54,433 nucleotides of DNA from JALYJG01 sp033763555 (lineage in GTDB: Bacteria > Pseudomonadota > Alphaproteobacteria > UBA9219): contig JANRKK010000012.1 in NCBI GenBank assembly GCA_033763555.1, positions 1 to 54,433 of the forward strand, written 5' to 3'. Positions 1 through 6,308 of this stretch are shown piece by piece (within the stretch, counting starts at the first letter, position 1; each line of letters begins with the position of its first letter). A program made the translations under genes and the position numbers. A model generated the notes under the pieces. It saw nothing but the letters and a program-made list of their open reading frames with translations. It had not been told where the DNA came from and made no database searches.

Positions 1-418
1 ACAGAACCATGTAAATATCTTCATGCGCCATGAAGCGTGACAGATGGCGGCGGCGTTCGTTGAGCAGATCCTCAAGATCAAGTTCCATCGCGCGTATCGC
101 CGTACGATTGCCGCGCATGACGCGGTCGAGATCGCGGATAATCGCCGCCGGATCGCGCGTGAAATAAACCTGCATGGCGTAACCGGGACGGTCGAAGCGC
201 GCACCGAGTTTCAGCGTCGCCTGCTCGATGATCCATTGATATTCCTGCTCACCGATAATCTTGCGCGCGCCGAACACCTTGATGAAGCTGACAAGCGAAC
301 CGTCATGCGCGACCAGAGTCACATCGTCATCCGCCGTTTCGAGCTGGATGAAAGACTCAATCGGCTGGCGCAGGGCCATCAGGGTCGCCGCAAGGGCTCG
401 GTCAAAGATTTCCATCAT
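1..418 (-). CDS. icmB: IcmB/DotO-like type IVB secretion ATPase, N-terminal part (cut by window edge)
   Basis: Reading the minus strand from ATG at 418 gives an open frame of 139 codons that leaves the window without a stop. The protein starts MMEIFDRALAATLMALRQPI and contains ETADDDVTLVAHDGSL, a QVYFTRDP segment, LDLEDLLNERRRH and ends EDIYMVL. That spacing of blocks is what I know from the N-terminus of IcmB/DotO and its IncI relative TraU, the VirB4-like ATPases of type IVB secretion systems. The Walker motifs would lie in the missing part, so the ATPase itself is not seen. Upstream, the same frame meets a TAG before any other start codon. It fits the DotB, DotC, DotD and IcmT genes found 37 kb away. 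Identification is by pattern memory, not alignment. Confidence 0.75.
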   Translation of the reverse strand, partial: MMEIFDRALAATLMALRQPIESFIQLETADDDVTLVAHDGSLVSFIKVFGARKIIGEQEYQWIIEQATLKLGARFDRPGYAMQVYFTRDPAAIIRDLDRVMRGNRTAIRAMELDLEDLLNERRRHLSRFMAHEDIYMVL

Positions 419-596
419 GACGTTATGCGTAAGCCTGTTCCGAGGGGTCGCCGGGATTAGGAGAAACTACAGCTTAGACGGGATTTTATGAAGAATTCGT
501 AATGAGGCGCAGCCGCGCTCATTCAGCCCTAAGTCAATAGCGCAGCTTATTATTTCGGAAGCGGATTGAGTTTTTCAAGGGCCCAAAAGCCCTATT

Positions 597-1724
597 TCAG
601 GCCGCTTTGAGGCCCAGCAGCTTGTCCGGCGGGGCAAAGGGCTGGTTGAGAGCCTCGGCAACAGACGCATGTGTCACCTTGCCTTCGGCCACATTCAGGC
701 CGTTACGGAAATGCGGATCATCCGCCAGCGCCTTCTGCCAGCCCTTGGCCGCCAGCGCCAGAACATAGGGCAGCGTGGCGTTGTTGAGCGCAAGCGTTGA
801 AGTGCGCGCAACCGCGCCGGGCATATTGGCGACGCAATAATGCACAATGCCGTCGACCGTGTAGACCGGATCGGCATGCGTGGTGGGGCGCGCCGTTTCC
901 ACGCAGCCGCCCTGATCGATGGCAACATCAACGATAACAGCGCCCTTTTTCATCCGCCCGACCATCGCGCGGGTGACAAGCTTGGGTGCCGCAGCCCCCG
1001 CGATCAGTACGGCACCGATGACAAGATCGGCCGAGAGAACTTCAGCTTCCAGAATATCGCCCGTCGCATGCAAAGTGCGCGCGCGGCCTTCGAATTGTTT
1101 ATCGAGCGCGGCAAGGCGCGGCAGGGATTTATCAAGAATGGTGACATCCGCGCCCATGCCGACAGCGACCACGGCCGCGTTGAGACCGACAACGCCGCCG
1201 CCGAGAATGACGACCTTGCCGGGCGCCACGCCCGGAACGCCGCTGAGCAGCACGCCGCGGCCGCCATGGATTTTTTCGAGATAATGCGCGCCCGCCTGCA
1301 CGGCCATGCGCCCCGCCACCGCTGACATCGGCGTTAACAAGGGCAGATGCCCCTCGGCGTTCGTCACAGTTTCATAAGCGATAGCAATGCACCCTGATTG
1401 CAAAAGCGCCTTCGCCTGCCCGGGATCGGGCGCGAGATGCAAAAAAGTGAAAAGCACCTGCCCCTTGCGCAGCATGGCGCATTCCGTCGGCTGCGGTTCC
1501 TTGACCTTCACGATCATATCCGCCTGGGCGAAAACCGTGGCAGCATCGGGAACAATTTCTGCCCCGGCAGCCTGATAGCCTTCATCGGTCATGCCAACGC
1601 CAAGCCCTGCGCCCGTTTGCACCAGAACGCGATGGCCCTGCGCGGTCAGTTCATGCACCGAAGCGGTCGTCAGCCCGACGCGATATTCATGGACTTTGAT
1701 TTCCTTCGGCACACCGATGAGCAT
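597..1724 (-). CDS. ald: Alanine dehydrogenase
   Basis: A 375-residue protein with the full length of the Ald family, which interconverts L-alanine and pyruvate plus ammonia using NAD in the cytoplasm. Family catalytic positions are present: Lys75 in VKVKEPQ, His96 in FTFLHLAPD and Asp270 in VDVAIDQGG. The NAD-binding Rossmann loop is GGGVVGLNAA near residues 174-183. It is the last gene of a minus-strand trio: the RidA-like gene stops 10 bases upstream, so the two are probably co-transcribed. The combination makes sense because RidA removes reactive enamine/imine intermediates of amino-acid metabolism. No strong rho-independent terminator follows; a 5-bp stem at 578-593 lacks a T tract on this strand. 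Confidence 0.97.
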   Translation of the reverse strand: MLIGVPKEIKVHEYRVGLTTASVHELTAQGHRVLVQTGAGLGVGMTDEGYQAAGAEIVPDAATVFAQADMIVKVKEPQPTECAMLRKGQVLFTFLHLAPDPGQAKALLQSGCIAIAYETVTNAEGHLPLLTPMSAVAGRMAVQAGAHYLEKIHGGRGVLLSGVPGVAPGKVVILGGGVVGLNAAVVAVGMGADVTILDKSLPRLAALDKQFEGRARTLHATGDILEAEVLSADLVIGAVLIAGAAAPKLVTRAMVGRMKKGAVIVDVAIDQGGCVETARPTTHADPVYTVDGIVHYCVANMPGAVARTSTLALNNATLPYVLALAAKGWQKALADDPHFRNGLNVAEGKVTHASVAEALNQPFAPPDKLLGLKAA

Positions 1725-1734
1725 AAATTCCCTT

Positions 1735-2142
1735 TCAATTCAGCCTTTCAATCATGGCTATAACTTCAATTTCGACAACACATCCTTCTTTCACAAGATT
1801 TCGCACTTCTACAAGTGTACTGACAGGTTCGCTTTTAGCAAAGTAGAGGTTCCGAATCGGTGATATTTTTGAAAAATCTTTAATATCTGTAACAAAGATC
1901 TGGGCCTTAACAACATCGTCCAACGAAGCATCAGCCGCTGCCAAAATTGTCTGGATATTTTTAAATATAAACTCAGTCTGCGCCGCCGCATCATTGGGTG
2001 CGACAACCGCCCCTTCGGCATCAACTGCGATTTGCCCTGTAACAAAGACAATGGCATGCGCTCCCAATTCAACAGCCATACCGTGAGAATAAGCACCCAT
2101 CGCGGGCGTAAAATTTGGAGGTTGTATTTTGCGACGCTTCAT
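1735..2142 (-). CDS. RidA family enamine/imine deaminase
   Basis: A 135-residue protein of the RidA/YjgF/UK114 family, small trimeric cytoplasmic enzymes that hydrolyse reactive 2-aminoacrylate-type enamines. The family signature is visible: FVTGQIAVDAEG near residue 34, the KAQIFVTDI strand near 79, and Arg114 with Glu124 in VEVRNL...CVVEIEVIAMI, the positions that bind the substrate carboxylate and activate water in RidA. Its start codon overlaps the stop of the ferritin-like gene in an ATGA junction, which indicates translational coupling, and ald follows after 10 bases. The gene is somewhat more AT-rich than its neighbours. Confidence 0.92.
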   Translation of the reverse strand: MKRRKIQPPNFTPAMGAYSHGMAVELGAHAIVFVTGQIAVDAEGAVVAPNDAAAQTEFIFKNIQTILAAADASLDDVVKAQIFVTDIKDFSKISPIRNLYFAKSEPVSTLVEVRNLVKEGCVVEIEVIAMIERLN

Positions 2143-3020
2143 AAAATTTTTAGCGCCAGCCGCCCCAGGAACGGCATGATCTGCGGGCGGAGAAGCCGCG
2201 GGTCATAACGTTCCATCCGGCGCGTATCTTCGGCCAGCGCAATTTCCACCAGCCGCCGTGGCGTCAGGCCCGTTGTCAACGCCTCACCCCCCGCGACGAC
2301 AAAATTATCGCTGCTTTTGCCACCATCCGCCGCACCTGCCAGCGATAGCCGCCCCAGCCCCGCCAGAACCAAAGCTGCCATGCAACGTGCCCGGAACCAG
2401 AGGCGCGGCAACAATGTTTTGTTGGCCGAAGTGTAGGCAACCCAGTTGACGAAGAAAAGGATGTGACGCGCTTCTTCCTGCACCACGGGCTCGAACACAT
2501 CGACCAGCTCCGCCGGAAAATAACCGGAGTCTTTCGCCATCTTGAAAAGACCGAACGCAAAGAAACTGTCGAAACATTCACCGTAACCTGTGCGGATGAA
2601 TTTCCATTCGGCGTCACGCGGCGCGCTGTAATCCTGCTCCGGCGCGATGGGGATGCTGTAAAAGCGCAGCATGTTGCGGATGACCAGCTTGTGCCGGCCT
2701 TCCTCGAAAGCGTTGAGAGCGATGGCTTCACGGATCAGGGGATCGGTGACGGTATCCGACATCGCCTGCATGCGCGACGAGGCATATCCCTCCGTCTGCA
2801 CCGCAACATCCCAGAACGGCAGCCCGGTCAGGCGGCGCTCGGCATCCGGCGACAATTTCGGCCAGGCGAGGATGGAAGGCTTGTAAGGGTCGAATAGATC
2901 GATCAGCACCGAACAGAAGCTGCGCTTATGCTCCTCGGAACCGATGCGGAAAGGCGGCAGGACGGCGGATGAAACAGCCGCCGGAGACGGCGCAACAACA
3001 GCAGCGGCAAGATGGGTCAT
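2139..3020 (-). CDS. Ferritin-like diiron-domain protein
   Basis: A 293-residue protein whose middle carries two metal-binding helices of the ferritin/rubrerythrin type: ALNAFEEGRHK around residues 101-111 and VVQEEARHILFF around 179-190, each with the E-x-x-H signature of a carboxylate-bridged diiron site. Further acidic residues (GYGECFDSF) could complete the site. No signal peptide is evident; the C-terminal half has a hydrophobic stretch (CMAALVLAGLGRLSL) that may be a buried helix or membrane contact. It is the first gene of the operon with ridA and ald. The substrate is unknown; members of this broad family include oxygenases and demetallating enzymes. Confidence 0.7.
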   Translation of the reverse strand: MTHLAAAVVAPSPAAVSSAVLPPFRIGSEEHKRSFCSVLIDLFDPYKPSILAWPKLSPDAERRLTGLPFWDVAVQTEGYASSRMQAMSDTVTDPLIREAIALNAFEEGRHKLVIRNMLRFYSIPIAPEQDYSAPRDAEWKFIRTGYGECFDSFFAFGLFKMAKDSGYFPAELVDVFEPVVQEEARHILFFVNWVAYTSANKTLLPRLWFRARCMAALVLAGLGRLSLAGAADGGKSSDNFVVAGGEALTTGLTPRRLVEIALAEDTRRMERYDPRLLRPQIMPFLGRLALKIL

Positions 3021-3086
3021 AGAAACCTCGGATTCCGTCTAAAATGACGGGATTTGAGGAGAGGTCAAGAGGTACGGGCCAAAAAG

Positions 3087-3806
3087 CTATCTTGGGTGCG
3101 CTTCATGCTTAACTTCATTAGAAGGCATTTCACGCCGATAGACACTCTTGATATCAGGCAAACGAAGTTTCCACGCAGCCTGCTCTATTTGGGCCTTATC
3201 TTCTTTACTAAAATCCAATTCTTGTGCCCGGGACATCCACACCATCTGAAAATGATCTGTTGGTCTTTGATGGAGCCTTCCGAATGCAAGAACGATATTT
3301 GCCATTTGGCGGGTATTAAATTGATATATTTCCCTGGTTGCCTGTACCTGCCAAGTCATCAGGAATCGCTCATCAAGGGAAAACCGATCTTCAAACATTC
3401 TTGCCAAATGACCGAGCGCAACGACACTGCTGGCAAGATCATTAGCATTAAATGTTTCCATAGAGGCCGATGCCTGCCCAGTCCATACTCCAATGCGGTT
3501 GGCCATATGCCGAGCCGCCGTTTGAGCGTGAGCTAAAGCGGGATGATCAAGAACGGCGCTTACCGACCTGCTAAGGATTAAGGCTAGCGACTTACCCTGG
3601 AACTCGCGCTGCTCAAGCTCATTCCAACGGTCGGGAAAAACGCTTAGCTGGCCAGGATTATCAGGTAGATCATAGAAATAAGAAAAATGATGATCTTTCA
3701 CATGAACCGTGCCACTACGTTCACGGCGCGTAGTTGTATAGGCCTTTTGGCGAAAGTCTTTTCCTTTTTTATGATTGTTTGCTTTTCTTCTTTCTGCAAA
3801 ACTCAT
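3087..3806 (-). CDS. Octotricopeptide/DUF1601-like repeat protein
   Basis: A 239-residue protein. I start it at ATG 3806 because GGAGA lies six bases upstream; ATGs at 3812 and 3878 lack that spacing. The basic N-terminus (AERRKANNHKKGK) is followed by a helical C-terminal half with three phased units: FNANDLASSVVALGHL, FNTRQMANIVLAFGRL 44 residues on, and FSKEDKAQIEQAAWKL 37 residues later. This F-x-x-x-x-L/M-A-x-x-x-x-A-x-x-x-L phasing resembles octotricopeptide (OPR) or DUF1601 repeats, an RNA-binding helical-repeat family known from algae and from intracellular bacteria such as Coxiella. The gene is visibly AT-richer than its flanks and stands alone, which hints at transfer. Function unknown; RNA-binding regulator or secreted effector are both possible. 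Confidence 0.6.
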   Translation of the reverse strand: MSFAERRKANNHKKGKDFRQKAYTTTRRERSGTVHVKDHHFSYFYDLPDNPGQLSVFPDRWNELEQREFQGKSLALILSRSVSAVLDHPALAHAQTAARHMANRIGVWTGQASASMETFNANDLASSVVALGHLARMFEDRFSLDERFLMTWQVQATREIYQFNTRQMANIVLAFGRLHQRPTDHFQMVWMSRAQELDFSKEDKAQIEQAAWKLRLPDIKSVYRREMPSNEVKHEAHPR

Positions 3807-4054
3807 AATCATTCTCCAATATATCGATAGTTTTTGTCGCCCAATAAATGAATAAGTTGGCCCAATCACCGATAACAAATGGCTGGTTTTTGATCAACTT
3901 GTTGTTTTCAAAGAATTATTTTCTCCTTGAGAGTCAAAGACTTCGAGGTGATCTACGGCCTGCCAAAAATGCAGCCCGTAATAGTTTTTCAGGAATAATA
4001 TTGTCCTTCAAAAATTCTGAATCACAATCCCGGCAACCTGCTACATATTGATTC

Positions 4055-4507
4055 ATGCACCTCCGATTCCTTTTCCTTTGTCTCAGCCTCACCTTGCTTG
4101 CGGCCTGCGAGCCGACGCTGGCGAGCCGCGGCAATGTGTTCGACCCGGAGAAAATGGCCGAGATCAAGGCCGGGACCAGCACGCGCGAAGATGTGGCGAC
4201 GCGCCTCGGCACGCCCACGGCTGTCAGCACCTTTGACGACAAGATCTGGTATTATGTCGGCCGCCAGACGGAGCAATATTCCTTTTTTGATCCTGAAGTC
4301 ATCAGCCAGCAGGGTGTTGAAATCCGTTTTGACGATCAGGGCACCGTAACCGAAATTGTGAAGCTTGATCTGTCGGAGGCACAGAATATTGACCCGGTGG
4401 AACGCCGCACGCCGACTTACGGCCAGGACAATACGCTGATTCAGCAGCTGCTCGGCAATCTCAGCCGTCCGCGTCCAGGCAATATGGAACGCCGCGACCG
4501 CCAGTAA
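4055..4507 (+). CDS. bamE: BamE/SmpA-like outer-membrane assembly lipoprotein
   Basis: A 150-residue lipoprotein with signal peptide MHLRFLFLCLSLTLLAACEP and lipobox LLAAC, so the mature protein begins at Cys18 and should sit in the outer membrane facing the periplasm. The body has the BamE/SmpA/OmlA pattern: I.AGTSTREDVATRLGTPT, then FDDKIWYYVGRQTEQYSFFDPEV, and VEIRFDDQGTV. BamE stabilises the Bam complex that inserts beta-barrel proteins; the length is typical for alphaproteobacterial members. No good Shine-Dalgarno precedes the ATG. Two GANTC methylation sites (4019-4023 and 4050-4054) sit just before the start. It converges on the N-formylglutamate amidohydrolase gene with a single base between stops. 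Confidence 0.88.
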   Translation: MHLRFLFLCLSLTLLAACEPTLASRGNVFDPEKMAEIKAGTSTREDVATRLGTPTAVSTFDDKIWYYVGRQTEQYSFFDPEVISQQGVEIRFDDQGTVTEIVKLDLSEAQNIDPVERRTPTYGQDNTLIQQLLGNLSRPRPGNMERRDRQ

Positions 4508-4508
4508 T

Positions 4509-5363
4509 TTATTCGGCAGCCAGATCGAGCCTGTCGCTGCGCAACTCCGCCGCCAGCGCCGTAAAGAAAACCGTCAGCTCGCGCTGCAAACGCGGGAAAC
4601 CTTCATGGGTTTCGAGTGTCCCTTCATTCATATAAAGCTGTCGGTTGATTTCCAGCTGCAAAGCCTGACGCCCCGCATGCGGCTTGCCATAACGGCGCAC
4701 GATTTCCATGCCCTTGTAAGGCACGTTCAGCGCCACGGTGAAGCCCATATCCTGCAAAAGATCGCGCACGCGCCGCGTGAAAGACGGATCGCAACTGGTG
4801 CCGTTGCGGTCGCCTAGCACAAAATCCGGTCGGCGCTGGCGGCGGTCTTCGCTGTTCCATCCCGGCATGGAATGGGCATTGATCAGGTAGCAGGTGCCGA
4901 ATTTGGCTATGCGCGCTGCGATCAGTTTTTCCAGCGCGGCGTGATAGGGGCGGTAAAATTGCACAATGCGCTTCTGCACCTCGGCGACACTGAGAGGGGC
5001 GCGATAGACCGGAACGCCACTTTTACAAAGGCGGCGCACAAGCCCGAGGCCAAGCAGCGTGCGATCTTCGGGCATCAGTGGCGCGGGCCATGGTTCTGCC
5101 AGCAAGGCAGGATCAAGATCATCCTCAGCGCGATTGGTGTCGATATAGCTGCGGGGAAATTCGGCCTTCAGAACGGACGCACCAGATTCCGACGCACCCA
5201 TCACCAGCTCATCGACCCGAAAATCTTCCGTCTGGCGCAGCAGTGGCAGAGGGCAGGTAAAATCGAAATCGGCGGGATAAATACGGCCGCTATGCGGTGA
5301 ATCCACCACCAGCGGCGACGCCAGCGATGACGATTCAATAATTGTGAAAGGAGCGAGGGCCAT
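4509..5363 (-). CDS. N-formylglutamate amidohydrolase family protein
   Basis: This enzyme family hydrolyses N-formyl-L-glutamate, the last step of one histidine degradation route, or related N-acyl amino acids. Family features are LVVDSPHSGRIYP (metal-site His) near the N-terminus, FPRSYIDTNRAEDDLDP, INAHSMPG and LQLEINRQLYM near the C-terminus. An in-frame ATG at 5393 exists, but it lies inside the stem of the gcrA terminator hairpin, so I choose the second ATG at 5363 (GGGGATGG upstream), giving 284 residues. No hut genes lie nearby, so the physiological substrate cannot be inferred from context. Confidence 0.88.
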   Translation of the reverse strand: MALAPFTIIESSSLASPLVVDSPHSGRIYPADFDFTCPLPLLRQTEDFRVDELVMGASESGASVLKAEFPRSYIDTNRAEDDLDPALLAEPWPAPLMPEDRTLLGLGLVRRLCKSGVPVYRAPLSVAEVQKRIVQFYRPYHAALEKLIAARIAKFGTCYLINAHSMPGWNSEDRRQRRPDFVLGDRNGTSCDPSFTRRVRDLLQDMGFTVALNVPYKGMEIVRRYGKPHAGRQALQLEINRQLYMNEGTLETHEGFPRLQRELTVFFTALAAELRSDRLDLAAE

Positions 5364-5380
5364 ACAACGCCATCCCCATA

Positions 5381-5417
5381 AAAAACCCGCCATGCCGACC
5401 CGAAGATCGGCATGGCG
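5381..5417 (-). terminator. Rho-independent terminator of gcrA
   Basis: Perfect 11-bp inverted repeat, CGCCATGCCGA at 5388-5398 and TCGGCATGGCG at 5407-5417, with an 8-base loop. On the minus strand it is followed by GGGTTTTTT, the layout of an intrinsic terminator, 25 bases after the gcrA stop. The distal stem arm also contains an in-frame ATG of the next gene, so terminator and 5' leader of the amidohydrolase overlap. Confidence 0.88.
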
Positions 5418-5442
5418 TTATCATCATCCTACTATACCCGCT

Positions 5443-5982
5443 TTAGTAACGCGCGGCCCCCGGCAAACGGAATTCTGAGGGGCTTTCACTTTCGCTGCTG
5501 CGCTGTTTGCGGCCCATATTCTGGTACGCCACGCGCGCATGGTCGATGCAGTAAGGCAAGCCTTCATACGCTGAACAACCGCAGAAGCGGAAATCCGGAG
5601 AACGCGGATCGCCCACAGGCCAACGGCAATGGCGGTCGCCCGCCTTGGTGACCGCAATGCCTTCCACGCGCTTGTTGAGCGTTTCGGTGGTGCGGAAATT
5701 ATCTTTGACGGGTTTGATGGTGGTGCTGGGCATCGGCACGGGCGGCAGAGGCCGCAACATGACGCGCTTGCGCGTGGATTTCATGACAGGCATTGCCGAC
5801 GGCACGCTGCCATCCTCATCGCGCCGGATGGGCGAAGGCCGCGAGGACAGTTTCAGGCGATGGGCTTTGCCGATGACGGCGTTGCGGGTCATGCCGCCCA
5901 GCCGCTTGGCGATCTCGCTGGCGCTGTAGCCGTTGCCCCACATGTCACGGAGCATTTGAATTTTCTGTTCGGTCCAACTCAT
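5443..5982 (-). CDS. gcrA: Cell-cycle regulator GcrA
   Basis: A 179-residue GcrA protein, the sigma-70-associated factor that in alphaproteobacteria activates cell-cycle genes at CcrM-methylated GANTC sites. The N-terminal DNA-binding helix-turn-helix is clear (MSWTEQKIQMLRDMWG, GYSASEIAKRLGG, TRNAVIGKAHRLKL). The C-terminal sigma-interacting domain is also clear: CRWPVGDP, FRFCGCSAYEGLPYC and DHARVAYQ. The start at 5982 is chosen because MSWTE is the family N-terminus and GAGGGAG lies upstream; the frame remains open to 6081. It has its own promoter region with DnaA boxes and GANTC sites and its own terminator, so it is probably monocistronic. Confidence 0.96.
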   Translation of the reverse strand: MSWTEQKIQMLRDMWGNGYSASEIAKRLGGMTRNAVIGKAHRLKLSSRPSPIRRDEDGSVPSAMPVMKSTRKRVMLRPLPPVPMPSTTIKPVKDNFRTTETLNKRVEGIAVTKAGDRHCRWPVGDPRSPDFRFCGCSAYEGLPYCIDHARVAYQNMGRKQRSSESESPSEFRLPGAARY

Positions 5983-6122
5983 GGTTTGCTGCGCTCCCTC
6001 AGGCTGGAGGCTCCGGCGGGGGCTGTTTAGAGCGATTTCGGGCCCGAAACAGTGCCGTCGAAGCCTTAAGAAACGAGCCACTAGATCTTGTGGCTGACAG
6101 CGATGGTCATACCATATGCACC

Positions 6123-6132
6123 GAATCGATTC
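6123..6132. promoter_or_regulatory. Overlapping pair of GANTC (CcrM) sites
   Basis: GAATCGATTC is a palindrome made of two abutting GANTC motifs, the recognition sequence of the CcrM adenine methyltransferase used by GcrA. It lies about 140 bases upstream of the gcrA start codon, with a third GANTC (GAATC) at 6198-6202. Confidence 0.6.
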
Positions 6133-6150
6133 TAGAAAAACACATGATGT

Positions 6151-6159
6151 TGTGGATAA
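6151..6159 (-). promoter_or_regulatory. DnaA box
   Basis: TGTGGATAA on the plus strand, the exact reverse complement of the consensus DnaA box TTATCCACA, in the gcrA upstream region. A second perfect box in the opposite orientation lies 118 bases away. Confidence 0.7.
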
Positions 6160-6218
6160 ACCGGAAGTGATCTCTACATATAGTAAGCCAACTTATTGAA
6201 TCCAAAACGCGTAATTCA

Positions 6219-6238
6219 CTTACGCACATGTGCATAAG
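6219..6238. repeat. 20-bp near-palindrome, candidate operator
   Basis: CTTACGCACATGTGCATAAG is self-complementary except for one symmetric mismatch (C/A at the fifth and sixteenth positions). The core GCACATGTGC is a perfect 10-bp palindrome. Its position between the two DnaA boxes suggests binding of a dimeric regulator; which one is unknown. Confidence 0.5.
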
Positions 6239-6277
6239 GGCCCTTTTCAGGTGCTATTTGGAAAAAGACTGCCCTGG

Positions 6278-6286
6278 TTATCCACA
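6278..6286 (+). promoter_or_regulatory. DnaA box
   Basis: Perfect TTATCCACA in the gap between mutL and gcrA, 22 bases beyond the mutL stop codon. Confidence 0.7.
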
Positions 6287-6308
6287 ACTTTTTGCGTCTT
6301 GCGCCACC

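Larger units (their letters stand above)
5983..6308. promoter_or_regulatory. gcrA upstream regulatory region (326 bases without a gene)
   Basis: This AT-richer gap between mutL and gcrA, both on the minus strand, contains no convincing gene. It holds two perfect DnaA boxes in opposite orientation (6151-6159 and 6278-6286), a doubled GANTC site (GAATCGATTC, 6123-6132), a further GAATC at 6198-6202 and a 20-bp near-palindrome at 6219-6238. In Caulobacter, DnaA activates gcrA and GcrA works through GANTC sites, so the region is best read as the cell-cycle-controlled gcrA promoter. A replication origin is a less likely alternative. Confidence 0.65.

Noticed and set aside
44..460. Plus-strand open frame at the left edge
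   Set aside because: The minus strand of the same stretch encodes an IcmB-like N-terminus with much better protein character.
578..593. Terminator after ald
   Set aside because: Only a 5-bp stem AGGGC/GCCCT and no T tract on the minus strand.
3848..4051. 67-codon plus-strand frame before bamE
   Set aside because: No ribosome-binding site, no family, lies in the divergent promoter gap; kept as intergenic.
5983..6308. Chromosomal origin of replication
   Set aside because: Two DnaA boxes and AT-rich DNA are suggestive, but the known DnaA control of gcrA explains them, and there are no origin-linked genes (dnaA, dnaN, hemE, parAB) nearby.
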